DNA of 64,000 nucleotides from NCBI RefSeq assembly GCF_004402485.1, contig NZ_SOFG01000011.1:946145-1010144 (forward strand), read 5' to 3'. The notes below the pieces were generated by a model, which searched no databases, was not told the origin of the DNA, and saw nothing but the letters and a program-made list of their open reading frames with translations. This stretch comes from Cryobacterium algoricola (GTDB lineage Bacteria > Actinomycetota > Actinomycetes > Actinomycetales > Microbacteriaceae). The translations under genes were made by a program, and so were the position numbers. Shown piece after piece: positions 53,647 to 63,593 of this stretch. Numbering within the stretch: the first letter of the stretch is position 1; each line of letters begins with the position of its first letter.

Positions 53647-54111
53647 ATGGCCCATGTTCCGGTCTCGCAGCCGACACCTGAGGATCCCGGCTGGTACCCG
53701 GTCGAGGTGCCTTCTGGCGCGTCAACAGGCAAGGTCGCTTACTGGGATGGCGCGGCGTGGACCACGATCCGTCGCGGTGACAGTGCAGGCACCCAGCCGC
53801 GTGAGTGGTTTGGCATCTGCGGCTTCCTCGTGCTCCTTGCGGGTATCGCCGCCGTGCTCCTGTCACCCGTCGTATTTCTCACGACCAAGGCCGGGTGGGT
53901 CGGTTCCGGAGCATCGACGACCGCCTCCCTTGGGGGAATCGTGTGCGTCGTCGGCGTTGTTCTCGCAGGTATCGGAATCGATCGAGCCGCCCGCAGGAAA
54001 CACCGCGCACCTCAGGCACGAGCCACAATGGTGCTGGCGGTAGGTTTTGCGGTCTTCATGATCTCCGTTGTCCTACTCGGGATCGCCATTGTGACGGGTA
54101 TGAAGGACTAG
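53647..54111 (+). CDS. DUF2510-domain membrane protein
   Basis: This 154-residue protein begins with a DUF2510-like segment (PEDPGWYPVEVPSG ... VAYWDGAAWTTIRRG, residues 11-43), followed by three hydrophobic helices (about 54-77, 92-112 and 129-148). DUF2510 occurs at the N-terminus of many actinobacterial membrane proteins and has no known role. The coding sequence is less GC-rich at third positions than its neighbours, hinting at a separate origin. ATG 53647 has a poor ribosome site (AAGGGGAAG). Confidence 0.75.
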   Translation: MAHVPVSQPTPEDPGWYPVEVPSGASTGKVAYWDGAAWTTIRRGDSAGTQPREWFGICGFLVLLAGIAAVLLSPVVFLTTKAGWVGSGASTTASLGGIVCVVGVVLAGIGIDRAARRKHRAPQARATMVLAVGFAVFMISVVLLGIAIVTGMKD

Positions 54112-54142
54112 TCGCAGCGCCCCCAGCCGCTGGACTGTGCTG

Positions 54143-54186
54143 ACGGATGCGGTGAGTCGCGAGATTCTCCGGCGTAGCGCATCCGC
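54143..54186. repeat. Palindromic element B, partial copy 3
   Basis: This 44-base segment matches the right half of element B copy 1 (32214-32257) at about 36 of 44 positions by eye, including GTCGCGA, TCTCCG and the outer CGGATGC / GCATCCG pair. It has no visible left arm. It lies between the DUF2510 gene and the tRNA. Confidence 0.5.
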
Positions 54187-54234
54187 CTGGACCGCACAGC
54201 GCTCGACAACAAACGGTGACGGTTCGACCTTGAG

Positions 54235-54308
54235 TGGAGCGGATGACGGGAATCGAACCCGCGCTATCAGCTTGGGAAGCTGAAGTTCTACCATTGAACT
54301 ACATCCGC
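54235..54308 (-). tRNA. tRNA-Gly (anticodon CCC)
   Basis: On the minus strand a complete cloverleaf is visible: acceptor stem GCGGATG/CATCCGC, D-loop AGTTCAATGGTAGA, anticodon stem TCAGC/GCTGA with loop TTCCCAA giving anticodon CCC, and T-arm GCGGGTTCGATTCCCGT. The 3' TCCA (54235-54238) shows an encoded CCA. It decodes GGG glycine codons. No integrase gene or duplicated 3' end is seen nearby, so it is not an occupied attachment site. Confidence 0.95.
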
Positions 54309-54380
54309 GCGTCCGGCAGCGGGCAGAGCCTGCACCGGAACCGTGCCAGCATATCAAGTCCTCGCCGTTAGGCTGGACCC

Positions 54381-54983
54381 GTGCTGCTCTCCGATCGTGA
54401 TATCAAGGCCGAAATCAACGCGGGACGAATCGGGCTCGAGCCCTACGCTCCGGAGATGATCCAGCCTTCGAGCGTCGACGTGCGCATCGATCGCTACTTC
54501 CGGTTGTTCGACAACCACAAGTACCCCTATATCGACCCGGCCGAGGATCAGCCCGAGCTCACCCGGCTGATCGAGATCCCGCACGACGAACCGTTCATCC
54601 TGCACCCCGGCGAATTCGTGCTCGGCTCCACCTATGAGAAGGTCAGCCTCGCCGACACGATCGCCGCCCGCCTCGAGGGCAAGAGCTCGCTCGGTCGCCT
54701 CGGCCTCCTCACCCACTCGACGGCCGGATTCATCGACCCGGGCTTCACCGGCCACGTGACCCTCGAGCTCAGCAACGTCGCCACCCTGCCGATCAAGCTC
54801 TGGCCCGGCATGAAGATCGGCCAGCTCTGCTTCTTCCAGCTGAGTTCCGCCGCCGAGCGCCCGTACGGCTCGAGCCAGTACAGCTCCCGCTACCAGGGCC
54901 AGCGCGGGCCGACGGCGTCGCGCTCGTTCCAGAACTTCCACCGCACGGATGTCTCCGTCGAGCCGACCGCGGGCGTCGAGTAG
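54381..54983 (+). CDS. dcd: dCTP deaminase
   Basis: This 200-residue enzyme turns dCTP to dUTP (or directly to dUMP in the bifunctional actinobacterial type). Family motifs: [61 protein letters not shown] and [19 protein letters not shown]. The [10 protein letters not shown]...FIDPGF pattern is active-site. The length fits the monofunctional or bifunctional group (about 190 residues). GTG 54381 is used. Confidence 0.94.
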   Translation: MLLSDRDIKAEINAGRIGLEPYAPEMIQPSSVDVRIDRYFRLFDNHKYPYIDPAEDQPELTRLIEIPHDEPFILHPGEFVLGSTYEKVSLADTIAARLEGKSSLGRLGLLTHSTAGFIDPGFTGHVTLELSNVATLPIKLWPGMKIGQLCFFQLSSAAERPYGSSQYSSRYQGQRGPTASRSFQNFHRTDVSVEPTAGVE

Positions 54984-55094
54984 CCGCACCCCCCCCGCTC
55001 TGCCCTCGTCAGCCGGCGCGCCGGAAAAGGGCTGACCGGTGCGCACGAGGCCGGGTTCACACGGGCGCAACATGCGGCCGGTAAAATCGGGAGC

Positions 55095-55628
55095 ATGACG
55101 ACGACATCCGTACCCGGTTTTGCCGAGACGCTCATCGCGCCCGGCCCGACGCCCGAATATCCGGGGCGGATGCGTCGTTTCGGCCAACTCGTCGGCAGCT
55201 GGGCGGCGAAGGGGTCACGCCTGGACGAGTCCACCGGTGACTGGCACGAGCGCGAGTTCACCTGGATCGTCGAATTCGTGCTCGACGGGCGCGCGGTGCA
55301 AGACGTCGAGGTCGTCGACGTTCCCGTGAGCGACACGCATCCCGACGGCCGGGAAACCGTGGCCATGGCCGTGCGCGTCTACGACCCCCACGCCGGCGCC
55401 TGGCGGGTCAGCTACTTCGCCCCCGCGATCGGCGAGTACTGCCACCTCGTGGCGACCCCGCACCGCAACGGGCTGCGCCAGGACGGCACCGGCACCGACG
55501 GCCGTCCGATCCGCTGGAACTTCGTCTCCATCACCGCGGACGCATACTCCTGGGAGGGTTGGGTCTCCAACGACGAGGGCGCTACCTGGGTGCTCGTCGA
55601 GCACAACGAGGCCACCCGCATCCGCTGA
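55095..55628 (+). CDS. Hypothetical cytoplasmic protein
   Basis: This 177-residue protein has no signal or membrane segment. The pattern FGQLVGSWAAKGSRLDESTGDWHEREFTWIVEFVLDGRAVQDVE followed by RVYDPHAGAWRVSYFAPA resembles DUF1579-like beta-barrel proteins, but I cannot name a function. It is monocistronic and convergent with the membrane protein at 55636-56082. Confidence 0.7.
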   Translation: MTTTSVPGFAETLIAPGPTPEYPGRMRRFGQLVGSWAAKGSRLDESTGDWHEREFTWIVEFVLDGRAVQDVEVVDVPVSDTHPDGRETVAMAVRVYDPHAGAWRVSYFAPAIGEYCHLVATPHRNGLRQDGTGTDGRPIRWNFVSITADAYSWEGWVSNDEGATWVLVEHNEATRIR

Positions 55629-55635
55629 CCGGCAG

Positions 55636-56082
55636 CTAGCGCGCCACGCGCTCCCTGGCCGGCGCCAGGTCGCGGACCACGCCGGGCGCGAGGCCCAGCA
55701 GGGCAAAGACGGCGATCAGTTCCATTACACCGAGGCTGAAGTAGATCGTCTGCAGGTCCGAGTACTGCCTGATCAGCGCGATCTCCACAAAGATCCAGAT
55801 CATCATGCCGAAGCCGGCGACGACGGTCGCGATCAGCGCCCAGTCGCTGCGGCGCAGCAGGCCGACCGCCGCGAGGAGCTGGGTGCCGCCGGCGACAACG
55901 CCGAGGATGAGCCCCGGAACGAAGTACGACGAGAACGGCGTGCCGTCAAGATAGGCCAGCGGCAGACCGCCGCCGTTGAACCCCGAGCAGAGCACCATGC
56001 CGGCGACGGCCGATACCGCTCCGAACAGGAGCAGACCGATCAGGATGCCGCGGACCAGCGCGGCGGAAACGTTGAGTTTCAT
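55636..56082 (-). CDS. Four-helix membrane protein
   Basis: This 148-residue protein has four hydrophobic segments (residues about 10-30, 52-73, 82-102, 112-134) and a charged C-terminus. No family is recognised with confidence; the layout resembles small DoxX-like or DUF-type proteins. It is followed on the same strand by nothing and preceded by the PEP-mutase-family gene. Confidence 0.65.
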   Translation of the reverse strand: MKLNVSAALVRGILIGLLLFGAVSAVAGMVLCSGFNGGGLPLAYLDGTPFSSYFVPGLILGVVAGGTQLLAAVGLLRRSDWALIATVVAGFGMMIWIFVEIALIRQYSDLQTIYFSLGVMELIAVFALLGLAPGVVRDLAPARERVAR

Positions 56083-56150
56083 CTCGGGAACCTCTCACTT
56101 TCTCCCGAGCATATTCCCCAAATCGCCGCCCTGCTGGCCCATGCGCCCCG

Positions 56151-56951
56151 CTAGAGCGAGAAGGGAAAGCCCAGATCGTCCGGGTAATCCCCAAGGGAGG
56201 TGAGCTGCGTCGCCGAGCGCTGCAGCGCGGCGAGCGTGAGTCCGAGCGTGCCGGGCCCGAAGCTCACCCGGGAGACGCCGAGTTCGGCGAGCCTGGCCAG
56301 GGGAACGGCACCCGGGTGCCCGATCACCGACACTCGACCGTTGACCTCGTCGAGGGCCCGCTTGACCTTGTCCTCGTCGCCGAGTCCGAGGAAGAAGATG
56401 ACGTCGGCACCGGCGTCGAGGTAGGCGTTGGCGCGCGCGACGGCCTCGCTCCACTCGCCGCCGCCGGCGAGAGTGTCCACCCGGGCGTTGATCACGAGCG
56501 GCACGCCCGCGGCGTCCGCCCCGGTTCGTGCGGCGGACACCCGGGCGGCCGCGGTTGCGATGTCGTACTGCGGCGCCTTCGCCGCGCCGATCGAGTCCTC
56601 GAGGTTGATGCCCGAGGCGCCGGCCTCCTCGACGAGGCGACGGACGTTACGGGCGACGCCGGCGGCATCCGCTGCGTAGCCCTTCTCGAAGTCGACCGAC
56701 ACCGGCAGGTCGACCGCACCGATGATGATGCGGGCGGCGGCGATCGCCTCGTCGACGGTGAGCCCGCCGCCGTCTTCAAGGCCGCGCACGTTGGACACCG
56801 AATGCGACGCCGTCGCGAGGGCCTTCACGCCGGGCGCCTCCGACACGATCTTCGCGGTGATGGCGTCCCAGACGTTCGTGACGATGAGCGGCGTGCCAGG
56901 AACGTGGAGCGCGTTGAGAAGTTCGGCCTTCTGGATCTGCTGAGTTGTCAT
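56151..56951 (-). CDS. Isocitrate lyase/PEP mutase-family protein
   Basis: This 266-residue TIM-barrel enzyme shows the superfamily pattern: PLIVTNVWDAITAKIV near residue 20, GLTVDEAIAAARIIIGAVDLPVSVDFEKGYA with the metal-binding Asp, GINLEDSIG, INARVDTLAGG and ADVIFFLGLGDED. It probably makes or breaks C-C or C-P bonds next to a carboxylate, as in oxaloacetate decarboxylase or carboxyphosphonate mutase relatives. The exact substrate is unknown. Confidence 0.8.
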   Translation of the reverse strand: MTTQQIQKAELLNALHVPGTPLIVTNVWDAITAKIVSEAPGVKALATASHSVSNVRGLEDGGGLTVDEAIAAARIIIGAVDLPVSVDFEKGYAADAAGVARNVRRLVEEAGASGINLEDSIGAAKAPQYDIATAAARVSAARTGADAAGVPLVINARVDTLAGGGEWSEAVARANAYLDAGADVIFFLGLGDEDKVKRALDEVNGRVSVIGHPGAVPLARLAELGVSRVSFGPGTLGLTLAALQRSATQLTSLGDYPDDLGFPFSL

Positions 56952-57027
56952 GCCCCCAGCCTGACAAAGAACCCGACCGAGGCCGAGATCACAGCGGATG
57001 TCCAGACGATGGACAGGGACCGCCCAG

Positions 57028-58347
57028 CTACGCGAGCGGGTGCTGCCTGGACTTCACCGGGATCAGCAGCAGCAGCCCGACCAGGAGCACGAGCGCGATG
57101 CCGAGGATGCCCCAGACCTGGCTGCCGGACAGGCTGACGAACAGGGCGAAGAGCGTCGGCGCGAGGAAGGTCGCCGCCTTCCCGGTCGTCGCGTAGAGAC
57201 CGAAGATCTCGCCCTCGCGCCCGGCCGGGATGCTGCGCGCCAGGAAGCTGCGGCTCGCGGACTGGGCCGGCCCGACGAACACGCACATCAGCAGGCCGAA
57301 GATCCAGAACATCGTCGCGCCGCCGGTGGCGAAGAAGAAGACGGCGAGGCCGGCGACGATCGTGCCGGACAGGGCGACCACCATCACGTTCTTGGCCCCG
57401 AGTCGGTCGTCGAGGCGGCCGACCAGCACCGTGGAGATGCCCGCGATGATGTTCGCGACGATCGCGAAGATGATCACGTCGCCGCTCGAGAAGCCGAAGG
57501 TGCCGGCCGCGAGGATGCCGCCGAACTGGAACACCCCGGTCAGGCCGTCGCGGAAGACCGCGCTCGCGATCAGGAACAGTGCCATCTGGCGGTCATTGCG
57601 CCAGAGGGCGGCCACGTCGCGCCCGAGCAGGACATAGGAGCGGAAGAAACCGACCCGCTCGCGCTGGGTGGCGGCGGGGGCTGTGTACTCCTTGACCCGG
57701 AAGAGCAGCGGCAGGGCGAACAGTCCGAACCAGGCGGCCGCGATGAGCATCGACACCCGCACCGACAGCCCGTTGGCGTCCGTGACACCGAAGAGCCCGA
57801 CGTCGGGGTGGATGAAGCCGAAGTAAAGGATGAGCAGCAGCACGATGCCGCCGAAGTAGCCCATCGACCACCCGAAGCCGCTGACCCTGCCGATCGTTCT
57901 CGGCGTGGAGACCTGGCCGAGCATCGCGTTGTAGTTGACGGTCGCGAATTCGTAGAACACGGTCCCGGCGGCGAGAAGGATCAGCCCGAGCAGCAGGAAG
58001 TCCGGAGAGGCCTGCACGAAGAACATCGCCGCCGTGAGGCCGACGACGATGAACGTGTTGACGCCGAGCCAGAGCTTGCGGCGACCGGAAGCGTCGGAGC
58101 GCTGCCCCGTGATCGGAGCGAGCAGGGCCACGAGCAGGCCGGCGATCGCGAGCGCCCAGCCGAGCTGGGCCGAGATGACGTCCTTGTCTCCGAACGACGA
58201 CCCGGTGAGGTACACGGTGAAGACGAAGGTCGTGACGACGGCGTTGAACGCGGCCGAACCGCCGTCCCAGAGGCTCCAGGCGATCACGCCGCGCCCGGCC
58301 GAGGTGGGGTATTCTGCCGTGCCGCGGTGTTCCGCTGTCCCAGTCAT
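57028..58347 (-). CDS. UMF1-type major facilitator transporter
   Basis: This 439-residue transporter with about twelve helices begins near GRGVIAWSLWDGGSAAFNAVVTTFVF, the N-terminus of the Atg22/UMF1-like group, and contains ITGQRSDASGRRKLWLGV (the loop 2-3 motif) and NIIAGISTVLVGRLDDRLGAKNV. A C-terminal FFFATGGATMFWIFGLL helix and GLYATTGKAATFLAPTLFAL fit. Start ATG 58347 is used; the substrate is unknown. It is divergent from dnaK, so it shares the region with the first HAIR box. Confidence 0.85.
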   Translation of the reverse strand: MTGTAEHRGTAEYPTSAGRGVIAWSLWDGGSAAFNAVVTTFVFTVYLTGSSFGDKDVISAQLGWALAIAGLLVALLAPITGQRSDASGRRKLWLGVNTFIVVGLTAAMFFVQASPDFLLLGLILLAAGTVFYEFATVNYNAMLGQVSTPRTIGRVSGFGWSMGYFGGIVLLLILYFGFIHPDVGLFGVTDANGLSVRVSMLIAAAWFGLFALPLLFRVKEYTAPAATQRERVGFFRSYVLLGRDVAALWRNDRQMALFLIASAVFRDGLTGVFQFGGILAAGTFGFSSGDVIIFAIVANIIAGISTVLVGRLDDRLGAKNVMVVALSGTIVAGLAVFFFATGGATMFWIFGLLMCVFVGPAQSASRSFLARSIPAGREGEIFGLYATTGKAATFLAPTLFALFVSLSGSQVWGILGIALVLLVGLLLLIPVKSRQHPLA

Positions 58348-58402
58348 GCGCTCAGAGTAGTGGTCGCCGGGGAACAGCGGGGAAATTACTCGGGAATCCA
58401 AA

Positions 58403-58423
58403 GTTGAGTCACTCCCACTCAAC
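58403..58423. promoter_or_regulatory. HAIR box 1 (HspR operator)
   Basis: TTGAGT-N7-ACTCAA (58404-58422), flanked by G and C, fits the HspR operator CTTGAGT-N7-ACTCAAG. It lies 16 bases before the -35 of the dnaK promoter. Confidence 0.85.
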
Positions 58424-58438
58424 TTTCAGCTGGCTGGC

Positions 58439-58467
58439 TTGACTCCGATTTCAGGCGGTGCCACACT
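58439..58467 (+). promoter_or_regulatory. dnaK promoter
   Basis: TTGACT (58439-58444) and CACACT (58462-58467) are 17 bases apart. The -10 fits the ANNT pattern only partly. It lies between the two HAIR boxes and the second box touches its -10. Confidence 0.5.
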
Positions 58468-58486
58468 TGAGTCAATACCGCTCAAC
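58466..58486. promoter_or_regulatory. HAIR box 2 (HspR operator)
   Basis: CTTGAGT-N7-GCTCAAC fits the HspR operator with one mismatch in the right half. It overlaps the likely transcription start, which should allow direct repression. Confidence 0.8.
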
Positions 58487-58544
58487 TCTTCGATGATCAT
58501 ACCGATCGTCCCGTTGAGCTCATACTTTGAAGGAGAACGCACAC

Positions 58545-60412
<1,868 letters not shown>

Positions 60413-60413
<1 letters not shown>

Positions 60414-61018
60414 TGGCCAAGGACAAGGGTCCGGTCAACGGGCCGTCCGACGAGGAATTGGAGCCGGTCGCCGCAGAGGAATCCGCGGCGGCCGAGGCCT
60501 CCGCTGACTCCGAGGCAGCGGCATCCGCTGAGGGCATCGAAGAAGACGAGTTGACGGTCCAGGACATCCTGGACGCCGCCACTCGCGAGGTCGCAGAGCC
60601 GACGAGCGAACATCTCGCCGACCTCAAGCGGGTCACCGCCGAGTATGCGAACTACCGCAAGCGCACCGAGGCGAACCGCGAGATCGAGCGTGAGCGCGTG
60701 ACCGTGGACGTCGTCAAGGGCATGATCCCGGTGCTCGACGACCTGGACCGTGCTGAGAAGCACGGCGACCTCGTCGCAGACTCCGCATTCAGCACCATCG
60801 CAGCCAAACTGCGCACGAGCGTGGAGCGCCTCGGCGTGAAGCCGTTCGGCACGGTCGGCGAACCGTTCGATCCCACCGTGCACGAGGCCATCTTCCAGAT
60901 GCCGACGCCCGATGTGACGGTCGACACGGTCGGCGAGGTGGTCGAGACCGGCTATTTCCTGGGCTCGACGCTGTTGCGTGTTGCCAAGGTCGTAGTCCAG
61001 GTACCGAGCGATGGCTAG
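60413..61018 (+). CDS. grpE: Nucleotide exchange factor GrpE
   Basis: This 201-residue partner releases ADP from DnaK. The N-terminal 55 residues are Ala/Glu-rich and disordered; the coiled coil follows (LADLKRVTAEYANYRKRTEANRE), then MIPVLDDLDRAEKHGDL and the C-terminal beta domain PTVHEAIFQMPTPDV ... VAKVVVQVPSDG. The ATG uses the A of the dnaK TAA (60411-60413). Its 3' end overlaps dnaJ by eight bases. Confidence 0.96.
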
Positions 61019-62018
61019 CCAGGACTGGTTCGACAAAGACTTTTACAAGGTCCTCGGCGTCTCGAAAGATGTGACGCCGGCCGACCTCAAGAAGGCCTAT
61101 CGCAAGCTCGCGCGTAAGTATCACCCGGACTCCAACCCGGGCAACCCTGCGGCGGAAGCGAAGTTCAAAGAAATCAGCGAGGCGCACTCGGTGATCGGCG
61201 ACCCTGCACAGCGGAAGGAATACGACGCTGTGCGGGCCATGGGCGGTGGAGCACGCTTCACCGCCCCCGGTGGCGGGGGTTCCCAGCAGGGCGGCGGCTT
61301 CGACGACGTCTTCGGCGGCATGTTCGGTGGGGGTGCCCGGCAACAGGGCTACTCCTATCAGCAGCAGGGCGGGTTTGACGACCTGCTCGGCGGCATGTTC
61401 GGCCGGGGCGGCGGCGCAGGTGGCTTCGGAACGTCAACGGGAGGGTTCCGCGGTTATGGCGGACCGACCCGGGGTCGTGACGTGGTCGCATCGACGACCG
61501 TCGACTTCATCACTGCGACCCACGGCGACCAGATCACCCTGCAGACGCAGGATGGTCGGGCCATCAAGGTCCGGATTCCCGCCGGCGTCGCCGACGGGCA
61601 GAAGATCAAGCTGCGCGGCCAGGGGCAGCACAGCCCGGACGGCGGCGAGGCCGGCGACATCGTCCTCACCGTGACGGTGCGCAAGCACCCCGTGTTCGAG
61701 CGCGACGGCCTGAACCTCAGGCTGCACGTGCCCGTGACGTTCGTCGAGGCCGCCCTCGGCGCGACGATCGAAGTGCCGACCCTGGGCGGAGCGCCGGTCA
61801 AGCTGCGCATCGCCCCCGGCACGCCGAGCGGGCGGGTCCTGCGCGTCAAGGGACGCGGCGTCGTGACCCCGAAGGGCACCGGCGACTTGCTCGCCGAGGT
61901 CCAGGTGGCGGTGCCGTCGCACCTGTCCAAGGACGCCGAGGAGAAGCTCGCGGCCTTCGCCGCTGCTCTCCCCGACGAGAACCCTCGTGACGAGCTGCTG
62001 GCGAGAGCGAGAGACTGA
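61011..62018 (+). CDS. dnaJ: DnaJ-family co-chaperone without a zinc finger (CbpA-like)
   Basis: This 335-residue protein starts with a J domain (DFYKVLGVSKDVTPADLKKAYRKLARKYHPDSNPG) with the HPD motif, then a Gly/Phe-rich region with Gln repeats (residues about 80-140), and two C-terminal beta-sandwich domains (VRIPAGVADGQKIKLRGQG, VPVTFVEAALGATIEVPTLGG, RVLRVKGRGV). There is no CxxCxGxG zinc-binding repeat, so it is type B/CbpA-like. It is the DnaJ1 form used with hspR in actinobacteria. Confidence 0.93.
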   Translation: MASQDWFDKDFYKVLGVSKDVTPADLKKAYRKLARKYHPDSNPGNPAAEAKFKEISEAHSVIGDPAQRKEYDAVRAMGGGARFTAPGGGGSQQGGGFDDVFGGMFGGGARQQGYSYQQQGGFDDLLGGMFGRGGGAGGFGTSTGGFRGYGGPTRGRDVVASTTVDFITATHGDQITLQTQDGRAIKVRIPAGVADGQKIKLRGQGQHSPDGGEAGDIVLTVTVRKHPVFERDGLNLRLHVPVTFVEAALGATIEVPTLGGAPVKLRIAPGTPSGRVLRVKGRGVVTPKGTGDLLAEVQVAVPSHLSKDAEEKLAAFAAALPDENPRDELLARARD

Positions 62019-62020
62019 CG

Positions 62021-62437
62021 GTGGACGAAAACACCCGGGTGTTCGTCATCTCGACGGCCGCAGAGCTTGCGGGCATGCACCCGCAGACGCTGCGACAGTA
62101 CGATCGCCTGGGCCTGGTGAGTCCGGACCGCACCCCGGGCCGGTCTCGCCGGTACTCGATGCGTGATGTGGTGAAACTGCGGGAGATCGCGGAGCTGGGT
62201 GCCGAAGGCGTGAGCCTCGAAGGCATCCGGCGGATCGTCGCGCTCGAGGACCACGTGCGCCGGCTCGAATCGCGCCTGCGCGAACTCGAGTCCGCACTCG
62301 CCGATGAACTGCTGAACCGTCCGGGCCGTCGCGTTTTCGCGGCCGGCCCGGCCGGTGAGGTCATCTCCATGCGCGCGGGTACCCGTACCCGCCGTGCCAA
62401 CCAGGTCGTCATCTGGCGTCCGCTTGACGACCTCTGA
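62021..62437 (+). CDS. hspR: Heat-shock repressor HspR (MerR family)
   Basis: This 138-residue regulator has a MerR-type DNA-binding domain (AAELAGMHPQTLRQYDRLGLVSPDRTPGRSRRYSMRDVVKLREI) and a short coiled-coil region. It represses the operon through the two HAIR boxes, with DnaK as co-repressor, as shown for Streptomyces HspR. GTG 62021 lies two bases after the dnaJ stop. Being the last gene of the operon, it creates negative feedback. Confidence 0.95.
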   Translation: MDENTRVFVISTAAELAGMHPQTLRQYDRLGLVSPDRTPGRSRRYSMRDVVKLREIAELGAEGVSLEGIRRIVALEDHVRRLESRLRELESALADELLNRPGRRVFAAGPAGEVISMRAGTRTRRANQVVIWRPLDDL

Positions 62438-62441
62438 TCCC

Positions 62442-63593
62442 GTGGCGCCCGATCCCGCTGGGTTCGGCCCCGCCGCGTTCGACTTCGCCACGCTCCGGCG
62501 TTTCCCCGATGTCGAAGCCTCCAACCTCTTTGCGGTCGACGCGAGCGACCGGCTGATCCTCGACGAGGCGGCGGCGAGCTTTCCCGCCGAACGGCTCGTC
62601 GTTGTCGAGGACCGATACGGCGCCCTCACCCTCGGCGCCGCCGCACTCTTCGGGGCCACCGGCATCCGCGTGCACCAGGACGCGCTCTCGGGTGAGGCCG
62701 CCCTCGCCCGGAACGCCGGGGAGCTCGGTCTCACCGACCGGTACCGCTCGTTCCCGCTGGGCGAGGACCTCCTGTCCGGCGCGACGCTCGTTCTCCTTCA
62801 GCTGCCGCGCAGCCTCGCCGCCCTCGACGAGATCGCCGCCGCCATCGCCCGCTTCGCCGATCCGACGGTCGTGGTGGTCGCCGGCGGGCGTCTCAAGCAC
62901 ATGACCCCGGCCATGAACGAGGTCCTCGCGCGGCACTTCGAGAGGCTCCAGGTCTCCCCGGCCCGGCAGAAGTCCCGGGTGCTGCGTGCCACCGGCCCCC
63001 TCGGTGCCACGGAGCAGGTGAGCCCGGACTGGCCGCACGTCAGCAGGCACGACGACCTCGGGCTGACCGTGTGCGCCCACGGAGCCGCGTTCGCCGGAAC
63101 GACGATCGACATCGGCACCCGCTACCTGCTGGGGTTCCTCGACCGCATGAAGCCGGGCGCCGTGCGCGCGATCGACCTCGGCTGCGGCACGGGGGTGCTC
63201 GCGGCCGCGCTCGCGCAGCGCCGACCCGGACTCACGATGATCGCGAGCGACCAGTCGGCCGCGGCCGTCGCATCCGCAAGGGCGACCATGATCGCCAACG
63301 GGGTCGCCGACCGGGTGACGGTCGTGCGCGATGACGCGCTCGGTTCCCAGGCGGATGCCTCGAGCGAGTTGATCCTGTTGAACCCGCCGTTCCACATCGG
63401 CTCCTCCGTACATGCCGGCATTGCGCTCAAGCTCTTCGCCGATGCCGCACGGGTGCTCCGCCCCGGCGGTGAGCTGTGGACGGTGTGGAACACGCACCTC
63501 GGCTACCGGCCGGCGCTCACGCGCCTGGTCGGCCAGACGCACCAGGTGGACCGGAACGCCAAATTCACGGTCACGGTTTCCGTGCGCCGGTAG
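62442..63593 (+). CDS. RsmC/RlmG-like rRNA methyltransferase
   Basis: This 383-residue protein has two related halves: an N-terminal inactive-looking half and a C-terminal SAM-binding half with AIDLGCGTGVLAAALA, IASDQSAAAVASARA and LILLNPPFHIGSS. The NPPF motif marks N-methylation of a base (guanine), and the doubled layout matches RsmC/RlmG enzymes that make m2G in 16S or 23S rRNA. GTG 62442 lies five bases after the hspR stop; TTG 62424 is an alternative. Which rRNA position it targets cannot be told from here. Confidence 0.85.
   Translation: MAPDPAGFGPAAFDFATLRRFPDVEASNLFAVDASDRLILDEAAASFPAERLVVVEDRYGALTLGAAALFGATGIRVHQDALSGEAALARNAGELGLTDRYRSFPLGEDLLSGATLVLLQLPRSLAALDEIAAAIARFADPTVVVVAGGRLKHMTPAMNEVLARHFERLQVSPARQKSRVLRATGPLGATEQVSPDWPHVSRHDDLGLTVCAHGAAFAGTTIDIGTRYLLGFLDRMKPGAVRAIDLGCGTGVLAAALAQRRPGLTMIASDQSAAAVASARATMIANGVADRVTVVRDDALGSQADASSELILLNPPFHIGSSVHAGIALKLFADAARVLRPGGELWTVWNTHLGYRPALTRLVGQTHQVDRNAKFTVTVSVRR

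Noticed and set aside
54235..54308. tRNA-Gly as a phage or island attachment site
   Set aside because: No integrase and no duplicated 3' end of the tRNA were seen in the neighbourhood.
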